Assembly: GCF_918698155.1 (NCBI RefSeq)
Contig: NZ_CAKKLX010000009.1
Location: forward strand, 81,054-145,053
Source: Roseomonas sp. CECT 9278
GTDB taxonomy: Bacteria > Pseudomonadota > Alphaproteobacteria > Acetobacterales > Acetobacteraceae
Length of the DNA: 64,000 bases
Direction: 5' to 3'
The notes under the pieces are model-generated. The model was not told the DNA's origin. It made no database searches and saw only the letters and a list, made by a program, of their open reading frames with translations. A program made the translations under genes and the position numbers. How positions within the stretch are numbered: position 1 is the first letter of the stretch; every line of letters begins with the position of its first letter. This document shows positions 21,028 through 30,972 of this stretch, piece by piece.

Positions 21028-22292
21028 GCCAGCATCGCCCGCGGGTCGGTGATGCGCCCGGCGATGGCCGAGGCCGCGACCGTCAGCGGTCCGGCCAGGA
21101 ACACGCGCGACGTGCGCGCGCCGTTGCGCCCCTGGTAGTTGAACTGCTGGGTGGAGAGCAGGACCTCATTGTCGTTCAGCACGCCCTGGTAGCCCCAGCA
21201 GGTGGTGCAGCCGGGCGCCAGCACGACGCCGCCGGCTTCGGCAAACACTTCCAGCAGCCCCTCGCGCGCCGCGGTCGCGTACACTTCGCGGCTGCCGGGC
21301 GTGATGTAGAGCGTGACATGCGGCGCGACCTGCCGCCCGCGCAGCAGGCGCGCGGCGTCACGCATGTCCTCGATTCGGTTGCCCGCGCAGGATCCGATGG
21401 TGGCCTGGTCGATGCGCTGCCCCGCCGCATCGCTCACCGGCACGGCACCATGCGCATCCGGCGGCACCGTCACCATCGGCGCGATCGCACCAAGGTCGTA
21501 GGTCATGCGCGCGGCGTAGTCCGCATCGGCATCTGCGCGCACGACCTCCCAAGGCCGCCCGCCGTCACGCGCGCGGACGTAGTCCAGCGCCACCGCATCC
21601 GGCGCCATGATCCCGGTATAGGCGCCGCTGTGGAACAGCGAGGCGAGCACCGTCTGCCGGTCGTCGAGCGACAGCGCCGCGACGCCCTCGCCATCGAATT
21701 CCACGCAGCATTGCAGCAGCCGCCCGTCCGGCGTGGTGTCGCGCAGGATGGTCTGGATCAGATCCCGCGCCGTCACGCCAAAGCCCAGCCGTCCGGACAA
21801 TGTGATGCGCGCCGACGGCGGCACGGCCAGCCAGTTGGAATCCTGGATCAGCGCGACGATCACCTCGGTCGAGATCGGGATGTTCAGCGCGCCCAGCGCG
21901 CCGATGCTTGCGATGTTCCCTTCGTCGGAAAAGACCAGCGTGCCCGGCCGCGCGAAGCCGCGTTCGGTCAGCACCAGATGCCGCAGCCCGTTGCCGGGGC
22001 CGAAGAAATTCGCGATGCCCTGCGCGTCGCACCAGTCGCGCAGCGTGCGGTGCGTCTCATGGTGATGCGAGCCCATGGCGGCGGAGGTCGAATGGTCGAT
22101 CACCATCACCGCCTTGTCCGGGCGCGGGATGCGATCGACACCGATGCGTTCCAGGTTGCGCTTGTGGCCGGGCCAGAACAGTTCCTGGCAGGCCACGTAG
22201 TCAGGGGTGACGGTGACGTAGTCGCCGACCTCGACGGTGTCGCGTCCCGCAGCGCGGGCGATGATCTTTTGCGCGATGGTCCGCGCCGTCAT
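21024..22292 (-). CDS. Aconitase-family large subunit (LeuC-like), divergent
   Basis: A 422-residue hydro-lyase large subunit. ATG 22292 overlaps the preceding gene's TGA; an in-frame GTG at 22298 is the alternative. Fe-S ligands are visible in IGSCAGNRIEDM (first Cys) and LAPGCTTCWG (second and third Cys), so a [4Fe-4S] cluster is likely. The third landmark of LeuC and aconitase, a GDSHT-type block, reads VFSDEGNIASIGALG, so substrate recognition probably differs from isopropylmalate isomerase. It belongs to the operon alpha/beta hydrolase - large subunit - small subunit - Bug receptor. The substrate is unknown, probably a hydroxy-di- or tricarboxylate. Confidence 0.87.
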   Translation of the reverse strand: MTARTIAQKIIARAAGRDTVEVGDYVTVTPDYVACQELFWPGHKRNLERIGVDRIPRPDKAVMVIDHSTSAAMGSHHHETHRTLRDWCDAQGIANFFGPGNGLRHLVLTERGFARPGTLVFSDEGNIASIGALGALNIPISTEVIVALIQDSNWLAVPPSARITLSGRLGFGVTARDLIQTILRDTTPDGRLLQCCVEFDGEGVAALSLDDRQTVLASLFHSGAYTGIMAPDAVALDYVRARDGGRPWEVVRADADADYAARMTYDLGAIAPMVTVPPDAHGAVPVSDAAGQRIDQATIGSCAGNRIEDMRDAARLLRGRQVAPHVTLYITPGSREVYATAAREGLLEVFAEAGGVVLAPGCTTCWGYQGVLNDNEVLLSTQQFNYQGRNGARTSRVFLAGPLTVAASAIAGRITDPRAMLA

Positions 22293-23320
22293 CGCCACAG
22301 CCCGCGCGCCGCGAGCCAGGCCTGCACCACCTCCGCCACCTGGTCGGAGTTGCGGTCCATCATCACCATGTGGCTGTTGCCGCGGATGCCCTGCGTCGGC
22401 AGGTCGACATCATCGACGCTGCCGCCGGCGGCGCGCACCGCATCGGCGAAGCGGCGCGCATTGCGGCGGATGACGGACCAGCGCGGATCGGCATCCACGT
22501 AGTCGCCATACATCAGCAGCGTCGGCACATCCTTCAGCCGCGCCGCATCGGCGGCAATGCCGGTGCCCGCGGGTTCGACCAGCACCAGCGCGCGGAACAG
22601 GTCCGGCCGGCGCTGCGCGACCTGCCAGGCGAAGGCGCCGCCCTGCGAATGCGCGACCACCACCGACGGCCCGACACGCTCCAGCAGCGCGATATAGGCC
22701 GCGATCACATCCGCATCGGTGTCGAGGTAGCGCGCCACCACCTGGCGCATGAAGGACAGGTATTGTTCGCGCTCGGTCGGGAACTGGTTGCCCTGCAGCA
22801 CGCTGCCGCGCGCGAAGGACCCCGCGCCATCACCGATGCGGAAACGCTCCCACGGGTTGACCGTCGGCAGGTGGATCGACCGGCCGTAGATCTCGGGCGA
22901 CATGGCGGCGCCGCTGCGGCCGCGTTCCACCGCATCGGTGACATAGGTCGCCCAACCGCGGCGCAGGAAGAAGTGCTGCCAGCCTTCGCGCCCATCCGGC
23001 GTGGTCTCGTAGGTCACGCCGGTCAGGTAGGCACCGTGCCAGAGCATCAGCGGCGCCGTGCCGCGCACCGGTGCGGGCACCATGAACTGCGCGTACATCT
23101 GCCCGACCATGTAGGTGCCGTTCGGGTCGATGCGCAGCGGCGCGCCGCCGACCGTCGGCGTGTATTCGATGACGGGCTTGCCGGTCACCTCGACCAGCCG
23201 GCCGCCGATATGGAAGGACCCGAAGCGCTCGATCGACAGCGGCTGCGCGCCAGCCGCCCCGGCCATCAGGCCGCAGACTGCCAGGGCCGCGACGACGAGG
23301 CGCGCGCAGGACGACGGCAT
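22289..23320 (-). CDS. Exported alpha/beta hydrolase (esterase-like)
   Basis: A 343-residue protein. MPSSCARLVVAALAVCGLMAGAAGA is a cleavable export signal. The nucleophile elbow is AHSQGGAF with catalytic Ser. The acid is probably the Asp in YGDYVDADPRW, and the His the one in GNSHMVMMD near the C-terminus. Long insertions between the first strands, such as GTAPLMLWHGAYLTG, place it near secreted esterases. As the first gene of the LeuCD-like/Bug operon it may release, outside the cytoplasm, the acid that the receptor then binds. Confidence 0.85.
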   Translation of the reverse strand: MPSSCARLVVAALAVCGLMAGAAGAQPLSIERFGSFHIGGRLVEVTGKPVIEYTPTVGGAPLRIDPNGTYMVGQMYAQFMVPAPVRGTAPLMLWHGAYLTGVTYETTPDGREGWQHFFLRRGWATYVTDAVERGRSGAAMSPEIYGRSIHLPTVNPWERFRIGDGAGSFARGSVLQGNQFPTEREQYLSFMRQVVARYLDTDADVIAAYIALLERVGPSVVVAHSQGGAFAWQVAQRRPDLFRALVLVEPAGTGIAADAARLKDVPTLLMYGDYVDADPRWSVIRRNARRFADAVRAAGGSVDDVDLPTQGIRGNSHMVMMDRNSDQVAEVVQAWLAARGLWR

Positions 23321-23416
23321 GGCTTGCTTCCCCCAACTGCTTTGCCACGGAGCGTGGCGCCGCGGCAGGCGTGAGGCAAGGCCCTATGATACGGTCTTAT
23401 GACCTAACGGGCGAAG

Positions 23417-23442
23417 GGCGCGGCGGGCAGGCCCGCCGCGCC
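23417..23442 (-). terminator. Hairpin after ahcY
   Basis: A 12-bp perfect inverted repeat (GGCGCGGCGGGC / GCCCGCCGCGCC, 23417-23428 and 23431-23442) begins six bases past the ahcY stop. No T-run follows on the ahcY strand. It probably ends or stabilises the ahcY transcript. Confidence 0.5.
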
Positions 23443-23447
23443 GCGCA

Positions 23448-24851
<1,404 letters not shown>

Positions 24852-24933
24852 GCGCTTGGGTCTCTCTTGTCTGTCTGGAACTGCGGCGCGGGTAGCACGC
24901 GGCGCGCGCCGAGGCCAGAGGCGCAGACAAGGT

Positions 24934-24949
24934 ATAAGGATATCTTTAT
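24934..24949. promoter_or_regulatory. AT-rich palindromic operator candidate upstream of ahcY
   Basis: ATAAGGATATCTTTAT is a 16-bp palindrome with a single mismatch, conspicuous in a ~70 % GC background and 83 bp upstream of the ahcY start. It resembles what I recall of operators for ArsR-type regulators of the SAM cycle (SahR-like) in proteobacteria. That link is from memory and not proven. No regulator gene lies next to it. Confidence 0.5.
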
Positions 24950-25049
24950 GCGGCGCGGTCTGCGGATGGTGCGTCGAAGCGCCGAAGCTGCCGCTCTCCC
25001 CGGCCCGGACGCCGTGCTCCCGCCAGACCGCCGTGCCCGGCCGGGCCGC

Positions 25050-25244
25050 CTATCGCCGGGTCGCGCCGCCGCGGTCCTCGGTCTCGCTCTCCTGCTCGTC
25101 GCGGCCTGGCATGGCCGGGGCCTCCGCCCGGGCAGGACGGTCGCCGCGGCAGCATGGGCCATTGGGCGCTTCCGCCGCGGCCGAGAGCGGCGCGAGCCAG
25201 ATCGCGAAAAGGCCGGTGACGGCGGCACGGCGGATGGTGCGCAT
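25050..25244 (-). CDS. Small exported protein, hypothetical
   Basis: A 64-residue open frame. MRTIRRAAVTGLFAIWLAPLSAAAEA looks like a full signal peptide with an A-x-A cleavage site, leaving a short charged mature peptide with a Cys pair (PCC) and many Arg/Glu. There is no recognisable family. The only support is the signal peptide and a reverse-strand orientation shared with its neighbour at 25471, so this is a tentative call. The stretch between ahcY and this gene holds only the operator candidate. Confidence 0.4.
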   Translation of the reverse strand: MRTIRRAAVTGLFAIWLAPLSAAAEAPNGPCCRGDRPARAEAPAMPGRDEQESETEDRGGATRR

Positions 25245-25470
25245 GGCGGTCGGTATCCCTTGGCGGCATCCCGACCGTGCTGCGCTGACGGGGCGATGGC
25301 AGGGCGTGAAGATGGCAGTGGCATGGCATGCCCCACGCCCGCGCGGCCAGTGATGAAGTGTTTCGCAGCGGCGCGGTCACGCCTGCCCCTGGCCTTGCCG
25401 TGCCGCGCTGCGTGTGGCCGGCGCCGCGCCCCACGCGCCCGCCACATCACATGGCGGTGCCGGCACGCTG

Positions 25471-25755
25471 TCAGTCATCATCGTCGTCGCGCCCGCGCCG
25501 CGGGATGCGCCAATCCGGCAGGCGTGGCCCGTGGCGCCAGCGCGGGGTCTGCCCTTCGTGCTCGCGCCAGGATTGCTCGCGCACCCAGCCGCGGCGGCCG
25601 TATCGGTCGTCGATCATCATGCGGTCCACCCGCGTGCAGCGGCCGTTCGAACAATTCGAGGATGAATCCGACGACTGGCTCCCGCTGACAGCGGGGGTGG
25701 GCGCGATCGTGACGACCACCGCGGCGATCAGCGTGAGGCGACGGGTCAGCGGCAT
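25471..25755 (-). CDS. Small exported Arg/Asp-rich protein, hypothetical
   Basis: A 94-residue protein from ATG 25755. MPLTRRLTLIAAVVVTIAPTPAVSGS is a plausible signal peptide, followed by a Ser-rich segment with two cysteines (NCSNGRC), a Trp/Arg-rich middle (RGWVREQSWREHEG) and a poly-Asp tail. A longer start at 25800 would bury the signal. The function is unknown; the acidic tail could bind cations. It lies directly downstream of ptsI on the same strand, separated by 78 bp. Confidence 0.5.
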   Translation of the reverse strand: MPLTRRLTLIAAVVVTIAPTPAVSGSQSSDSSSNCSNGRCTRVDRMMIDDRYGRRGWVREQSWREHEGQTPRWRHGPRLPDWRIPRRGRDDDDD

Positions 25756-25833
25756 GGCTTGGGCTCCCTGGCTGCGGGAGGAACGCAGCCGGCGGGACAA
25801 GTCTTCCCGACCGCGACGCGGCCGGCGCCGGCG

Positions 25834-27660
25834 TCAGGCGCGTTCGGTGATGCCCTCGGCGAAGCCCGCCACCAGTTCCCGGATGCGCGCCGGGTCCGAC
25901 TGTTCCATCACGCGGCGGGCAAACCGCGCACAATCGCCGATATCCAGCCCGCGCACCGCCTGCTTGACCCGCGGAATCGCCGAGGCATTCATCGAGAAGC
26001 TCCGCACCCCCAGCCCGAGCAGCAGCGGCGTCAGCAGCGGGTTGCCCGCCATCTCGCCGCAGATCGACACCGGCATGCGCAGCCGCAGCGCGGCTTCGGT
26101 GGCGAACTGCACCAGGCGCAGCACCGCCGGGTGCAGCGGGTCGTACAGGTGGGAGACCTCGGCCTCGGCCCGGTCCACCGCCAGCGTGTACATCGCCAGG
26201 TCATTGGTGCCGATGGCGAAGAAATCCGCCTCCAGCGCGATGGCGTCGGCGGCGAGTGCCGCCCCCGGCGTCTCGATCATCACGCCCAGCGGCGGCAGCT
26301 TCTCCGGCAGGCGTTCGCCGCGCCGGCGCAGGCGGCGGGCCACGCGTTCGTAGATCTCGCGCGCCTGGCGCACTTCTTCGGGGATGGTCACCATCGGCAG
26401 CAGCAGCCGCACATTGCCATCCGCCCCGGCCGAGGCGACGCGCAGCACGGCCGCGAACTGTACCTCCAGCAATTCCGGGCGCTTCAGCAGCATCCGCAAC
26501 CCGCGCAGCCCCAGCGCCGGGTTGCCGCCGGCATGCACCGGCACCACGCCCTCGGCCAGCGCCTCCATGTCCTTCTCGCCGCCCCAGTCGAGCACGCGGA
26601 TGGTGACCGGCAGGCCCTCCATCGCGTCCACCACCTGGGTATAGGCCTCGACCTGGGCGTCCTCGTCGGGCAGGTCCTCGCGGTTCATGAACAGGAATTC
26701 GGTGCGCAGCAGGCCGATGCCCTGCGCGCCGGCCTGCGCGATCAGCGGCAGCTCCTGCGGGATTTCCAGGTTCGCCTGCAATTCCACCTGCTCGCCATCG
26801 GTGGTCTCGGCCGGCAGGCGGCGCAGCTTGCCCAGCTTGGTGCGTTCGCGCGCGAAGGCGGCCAGGCGGTCCTTGGCCTCGGCGAGTGTCGCGGCGGAGG
26901 GATGCAGCACCACCCGCCCCGCCGCGCCATCGAGCACCGCGGGGTCGCCGCGCTGCGCGGCCTCGGTCAGCCCGTGGGCACCCAGCACCGCGGGGATACC
27001 CAGGGCGCGCAGCATGATGGCGGTGTGGCCATCGGCGCCGCCTTCCTCGGTGGCGACACCGGCGATCCGTGCGGGATCCAGCAGCGCGGCATCGGCCGGG
27101 GTGAGTTCCTCGGCCACCAGGATGCAGCCCTCGGGCAGGTCCTTGAGGCTGCGGAACGGCGTGGCGGTCAGGTTGCGCACCAGGCGGCGGGCGATGTCGC
27201 GCACTTCCGTGGCGCGGCGCGCCAGGCCGGCCTTGTCGTCATCCTTGATGGCATGGATGGCGGCGATGATGCCCTCGGCCTCATCCGCCACCGCGGTCTC
27301 GGCGCCCAGGAGCTCGGCCTCGATCCGCTTGCGCGCGCCGCGGATCAGCCGCGAATTGCCCAGCATCATCAGGTGGGCATCGAGCAGCGGGGCGATTTCC
27401 TCCTGCGCTTCCTCGGGCAGCACGCCGATGCGGGTCTTGAGCTTGCCGATCTGCTTGCGCGAGAAGGCGGTGGCGGCGGCGAGCTTCTGCCGCTCGGCCT
27501 CGACCGCCTCGGCCGCGATCCGGCGCCGCGGCGCCTCGGCCGGCGGGTCGGAGGTGTCGAAGACCGCGCCGATCGCGACCCCGGGGGACACCGCGATGCC
27601 GGGGATCGCGACCTCGCGCCCCTTGGCCTTGGCCTTGGACTTCGCCGGGTCAGTCTTCAT
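25834..27660 (-). CDS. ptsI: PTS enzyme I (phosphoenolpyruvate-protein phosphotransferase)
   Basis: Enzyme I takes phosphate from PEP and passes it to HPr. The 608-residue protein has an HPr-binding helical domain, the phospho-histidine block EEGGADGHTAIMLRALGIPAV (active His about residue 211; Asp-Gly precedes it instead of the usual Thr-Ser), and the PEP-binding barrel with RTEFLFMNR and SICGEMAGNP. Its start overlaps the HPr gene by 11 bp. No sugar-specific EIIBC is in the cluster, so this is a regulatory PTS, as in other alphaproteobacteria. It probably signals carbon/energy state through EIIA(Man). Confidence 0.95.
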   Translation of the reverse strand: MKTDPAKSKAKAKGREVAIPGIAVSPGVAIGAVFDTSDPPAEAPRRRIAAEAVEAERQKLAAATAFSRKQIGKLKTRIGVLPEEAQEEIAPLLDAHLMMLGNSRLIRGARKRIEAELLGAETAVADEAEGIIAAIHAIKDDDKAGLARRATEVRDIARRLVRNLTATPFRSLKDLPEGCILVAEELTPADAALLDPARIAGVATEEGGADGHTAIMLRALGIPAVLGAHGLTEAAQRGDPAVLDGAAGRVVLHPSAATLAEAKDRLAAFARERTKLGKLRRLPAETTDGEQVELQANLEIPQELPLIAQAGAQGIGLLRTEFLFMNREDLPDEDAQVEAYTQVVDAMEGLPVTIRVLDWGGEKDMEALAEGVVPVHAGGNPALGLRGLRMLLKRPELLEVQFAAVLRVASAGADGNVRLLLPMVTIPEEVRQAREIYERVARRLRRRGERLPEKLPPLGVMIETPGAALAADAIALEADFFAIGTNDLAMYTLAVDRAEAEVSHLYDPLHPAVLRLVQFATEAALRLRMPVSICGEMAGNPLLTPLLLGLGVRSFSMNASAIPRVKQAVRGLDIGDCARFARRVMEQSDPARIRELVAGFAEGITERA

Positions 27661-27982
27661 GGAAGCCGGCCTCGACCAGGCCGGCGACCGCCTCGAGGGC
27701 TTCCTTGGCGTCCCAGCCCTCGGCTTCGATCACGATCTCGGCGCCCTGGCCGGCGCCCAGCATCATCAGGCCCATGATGGAACACGCCGGCACGCTCTCG
27801 CCGTTGCGCAGCACATTGACGCAGGCGGAGAATCGCTCGGCCGTGGTCACCAGCTTGGCGGCGGCGCGCGCATGCAGGCCGCGGCTGTTCGGGATCACCA
27901 CGGACCGCCGGAGCACCAGGCCCGAGGCGTCGCCGCCGCAGCCATCGCTGGTCGCGGCGGCCTCGTTGGACCGTTCGCTCAT
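27650..27982 (-). CDS. ptsH: HPr family phosphocarrier protein
   Basis: A 110-residue HPr with an ~18-residue N-terminal extension. The phosphorylated His is His37 in PNSRGLHARAAAKLV. The serine for HPr kinase is Ser68 in ACSIMGLMML, exactly 31 residues later as in classical HPr (His15/Ser46). Both sites are intact, matching the presence of hprK in the same cluster. The gene overlaps EIIA(Man) upstream by 4 bp and ptsI downstream by 11 bp. Confidence 0.95.
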   Translation of the reverse strand: MSERSNEAAATSDGCGGDASGLVLRRSVVIPNSRGLHARAAAKLVTTAERFSACVNVLRNGESVPACSIMGLMMLGAGQGAEIVIEAEGWDAKEALEAVAGLVEAGFHED

Positions 27983-28413
27983 TGGCCGCTTCCTCCGTTC
28001 GGACGGGGCGGCGCGCCGGCCGCCACCTCCTTGCCGCTCGCGATGTATTTGCGCCCGGCGGCCATGGCATGGTCAACCGCTTCCGCCAGCGGTTCGGTGC
28101 CGCGCAGCCTGGCAAGCTTCACCAGGAGCGGCAGGTTCACCCCGGCCAGCACTTCGACCGGGCGGCCCTGGCCGGTCATCTGCATCGCCAGGTTCGACGG
28201 CGTGCCGCCGAACATGTCGGTCAGCACCACCACGCCGTCGCCCTGGTCGACCGCATCGATCGACCGCCGGATATCGGCGCGCGTGTGCTCCATGTCGTCC
28301 TCGGGGCCGATGCACACCGTCGCCACGCCCTGCTGCGGGCCGACCACGTGCTCCATGGCGTGCCGCAACTCCTCGGCCAGACGACCGTGGGTGACCAGAA
28401 CCATCCCGATCAT
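27979..28413 (-). CDS. PTS EIIA, mannose/fructose type, regulatory
   Basis: A 144-residue EIIA(Man) domain protein starting MIGMVLVTHGRLAEEL; His9 in VTHG is the phosphorylation site. Further landmarks are VVVLTDMFGGTPSNLAM and VLAGVNLPLLVKLARLR. It stands alone, without EIIB, EIIC or EIID, so it is probably the terminal phosphate acceptor of a signalling PTS. It overlaps rapZ by 4 bp (28410-28413) and HPr by 4 bp. Confidence 0.93.
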   Translation of the reverse strand: MIGMVLVTHGRLAEELRHAMEHVVGPQQGVATVCIGPEDDMEHTRADIRRSIDAVDQGDGVVVLTDMFGGTPSNLAMQMTGQGRPVEVLAGVNLPLLVKLARLRGTEPLAEAVDHAMAAGRKYIASGKEVAAGAPPRPNGGSGQ

Positions 28414-29363
28414 GATACCTGTGTCAGGGCCTCCCGCCCCGCTTCGCGGCCCGCGACGCGCCCCCCTGCCTGGGGGGTCGGCGCCGCGCCGGCCGTCAGC
28501 TCGCGGTGGAACAGCTCCACCCGCCAGCCTTGTGAAATCAAGTGGTGTGCCAGCCGCTCCGCTGCCAGGACCGAGCGGTGCTTCCCGCCGGTGCAGCCGA
28601 AGGCGATGGTCAGGTACTTCTTCCCCTCCTGCGCGTAGCGCGGCAAGAGCGGCGCGAGCATTTCGGTCATGCAGCGCCAGAACGGCGCGAAGTCTGGGTC
28701 TGCCTCGATGAAGGCGGCCACCGCGGGGTCGCGCCCGGTGAGCGGCCGCAGCGCCTCGATGTAATGCGGATTGCGCAGGAAGCGCAGGTCGAAGACCAGG
28801 TCCGCCTCGCGCGGGAGGCCCTTCGGATAGGCGAAGGACAGCACCGACACGCCCATGCCCGCCGCGCCCTCGACCCCGAAGCGGCGCTCGATCATGCGGC
28901 GCAGTTCGGGCAGCGGCAGGTCGGAGGTATCGACGACCAGCTCGGCGGTCTCGCGCAGCGGCGCCAGCAGGGCGGTTTCCCGGGCGATCCCGTCCGCCAC
29001 GTTGTGGCCGAGCGGCCCGCCCGGGGCCAGCGGATGCCGCCGCCGGGTCTCGGTGTAGCGGCGCAGCAGCACGTCCGCCTCGGCGGTGGCGAAGATCAGC
29101 GTCACCGCGATGTCGGGCCGCAGGCGCAGCCGGTCCAGCAGGCGCAGCGCCGCCGGCGCGTCGAAATCCCGCGTCCGGCTGTCGACGCCGGCGGCCAGCG
29201 GCTGCCCGCCGTCGCCGACCAGCGCCTCGAGCACGCCCAGCGGCGGATTGTCGACGGTCTCGTAGCCGAGATCCTCCAGCACGCGCAGGATCGAGGCCTT
29301 GCCGGCTCCGGACAGCCCGGTGACCAGCACCACCTGGCGGCGGGCGGGGAGCTTCATGTCCAT
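28410..29363 (-). CDS. rapZ: RNase adapter protein RapZ (YvcJ/YhbJ family NTPase)
   Basis: A 317-residue P-loop protein. Walker A is VTGLSGAGKAS (about residues 14-24). GYETVDNPPLGVLEAL follows, with the family C-terminus FGCTGGKHRSVLAAERLA. In enterobacteria RapZ guides RNase E to small RNAs that control amino-sugar synthesis; in alphaproteobacteria the same family is regularly linked to hprK and PTS genes, as here. The start is in a TGATG overlap with hprK. A second ATG lies two codons in (29357). Confidence 0.95.
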   Translation of the reverse strand: MDMKLPARRQVVLVTGLSGAGKASILRVLEDLGYETVDNPPLGVLEALVGDGGQPLAAGVDSRTRDFDAPAALRLLDRLRLRPDIAVTLIFATAEADVLLRRYTETRRRHPLAPGGPLGHNVADGIARETALLAPLRETAELVVDTSDLPLPELRRMIERRFGVEGAAGMGVSVLSFAYPKGLPREADLVFDLRFLRNPHYIEALRPLTGRDPAVAAFIEADPDFAPFWRCMTEMLAPLLPRYAQEGKKYLTIAFGCTGGKHRSVLAAERLAHHLISQGWRVELFHRELTAGAAPTPQAGGRVAGREAGREALTQVS

Positions 29364-29794
29364 CAGGCCGCGAAAGCCCCGGCGCGCTGGGCGCGCAGGC
29401 CGATCGCGGCGTCCAGCGCCCAGGCCAGCTTGTCGCAGGCCGAGGCCTCGAACCCATGCAGCGCGATGCGCGGCACGGCATCGTCGCCCCAGCAGGCCGG
29501 GCGCGGCAGCCGCGTGACACCCTCCGGCGCGACAAGGTCCACCGCGAGAGCGAGCCGGGCGCCCTCGGCCACCGGCAGGGCCTCGAAGATGCCAAGGCCG
29601 CGGACCTCAAGCAGCCCGCGCAGCGCCGGCGGCGGGGAGACGGCCCGCCCCTCCACCAGGACCTGGTCGTCCGCCACCAGCCGGAAGCCCCGGCCGATCA
29701 GGCGCAGCGCAAGGTCGGACTTGCCGGAGCCGGGGGGACCCAGCACCAGCACCGCCGCACCATCGCGCGCTACGCAGCTTCCGTGGACACGCAT
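29363..29794 (-). CDS. hprK: HPr kinase/phosphorylase, short alphaproteobacterial form
   Basis: A 143-residue protein equal to the C-terminal catalytic domain only; Firmicutes HprK is about 310 residues. It shows [10 protein letters not shown], Walker [18 protein letters not shown] and [11 protein letters not shown], all conserved in the short alphaproteobacterial proteins. It phosphorylates the HPr serine, linking energy state to the PTS. It opens the five-gene cluster hprK - rapZ - EIIA - ptsH - ptsI. No two-component pair precedes it, which departs from some relatives. Confidence 0.92.
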   Translation of the reverse strand: MRVHGSCVARDGAAVLVLGPPGSGKSDLALRLIGRGFRLVADDQVLVEGRAVSPPPALRGLLEVRGLGIFEALPVAEGARLALAVDLVAPEGVTRLPRPACWGDDAVPRIALHGFEASACDKLAWALDAAIGLRAQRAGAFAA

Positions 29795-29912
29795 CCCAGC
29801 TGGGTCATCCCGTCAGGCGGCGGACCATGGCAGAAGTGAGGCACCGCGAAAAGCACCGGGTGACCCCGCCACCGGATGGACGCCGGCCGGGGGCGATGCG
29901 ACCTTTGCGCCC

Positions 29913-30842
29913 ATGCCGACCCAGGACGACATCCGCGCCGCCGCCGAACGCATCGCCCCGCATGTTCGGCGCACGCCGGTCATCCGGTTGTCGGCCGCCG
30001 AGGCCGGGCTTGCCCATCCGCTGGCGCTGAAGCTGGAGCAGTTGCAGGTCACCGGGTCGTTCAAGCCGCGTGGCGCCTTCAATCGCATCCTCTCGGCGCA
30101 GGTGCCGGCGGCGGGCGTGGTCGCGGCCTCGGGCGGCAATCACGGGCTGGCGGTGGCCCATGCCGCCCAGGTGCTGGGCCTCAAGGCCGAGATCTTCGTC
30201 CCGGAGATCACCCCCGCGGCCAAGCGCGCCCGCATCGCCGCGACCGGGGCCACGCTGACCGTGGGCGGCGCCGCCTATGACGCCGCCCGCCAGGCCAGCG
30301 AGGCGCGCGCGGCCGCCACCGGCGCGCTGGTCATCCATGCCTATGACCAGCCGGAGGTCCTGGCCGGCCAGGGCACGGTGGCGATGGAGTTCGAACAGGA
30401 TGCCCCGGAGCTGACGCATGTGCTGGTCGCGGCCGGCGGGGGCGGGCTGTATGGCGGTGTCGCGTCCTGGTATCGCGGCCGCGCCAAGGTGGTGATCGTC
30501 GAGCCCGATGAATGCCCCACCTTGCTGGTGGCCGCCATGGCCGGCCGGCCGATGGACGCGCCGACCGGCGGCGTGGCGGCCGACAGCCTGGGCGCGCGGC
30601 GGGTCGGCGACCTGGCGTTCCGGATCATGGCCGAGCTCGGCGGGCAGTGCATCGTGCAGAAGGACGACGCCATCCTGCAGGCCCAGCGCTGGTTGTGGGA
30701 CAGGCTGCGTGTGGTGGCCGAACCGGGCGGGGCGACCGCGCTGTCGGCGGTGCTGTCCGGCGCCTTCGCCCCACCCCCCGGGGCGTGCGTCGGGGTGATC
30801 GTGTGCGGGGCGAATTGCGACCCCGGCTCTGTCGTGGCGTGA
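29913..30842 (+). CDS. Serine/threonine dehydratase, PLP-dependent
   Basis: A 309-residue fold-type II PLP enzyme. The Schiff-base lysine is in VTGSFKPRGAFNRI (about residue 51). SGGNHGLAVAHAA is the substrate loop and VAAGGGGLYGG binds the PLP phosphate. There is no C-terminal ACT regulatory domain, so it is a catabolic-type threonine/serine dehydratase or a serine racemase relative. It is divergent from hprK with a 118-bp spacer. The exact substrate (Thr, Ser or 3-hydroxy-aspartate) cannot be fixed. Confidence 0.88.
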   Translation: MPTQDDIRAAAERIAPHVRRTPVIRLSAAEAGLAHPLALKLEQLQVTGSFKPRGAFNRILSAQVPAAGVVAASGGNHGLAVAHAAQVLGLKAEIFVPEITPAAKRARIAATGATLTVGGAAYDAARQASEARAAATGALVIHAYDQPEVLAGQGTVAMEFEQDAPELTHVLVAAGGGGLYGGVASWYRGRAKVVIVEPDECPTLLVAAMAGRPMDAPTGGVAADSLGARRVGDLAFRIMAELGGQCIVQKDDAILQAQRWLWDRLRVVAEPGGATALSAVLSGAFAPPPGACVGVIVCGANCDPGSVVA

Positions 30843-30972
30843 ACGCGGGCGGTCCGGCCGCGCGCCTTCGCTGCTAGTTCCTTGTTTTCGCGCGTATCTT
30901 TACCCGGCCGGCTGATTTCCTCCGATCGGGATGTGGCCTAGAATTGCCGACGACGAGAAGGAAGACCCGCCC

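Noticed and set aside
24852..24960. SAH/SAM riboswitch upstream of ahcY
   Set aside because: The short leader shows no recognisable riboswitch core; the AT-rich palindrome is better read as a protein operator.
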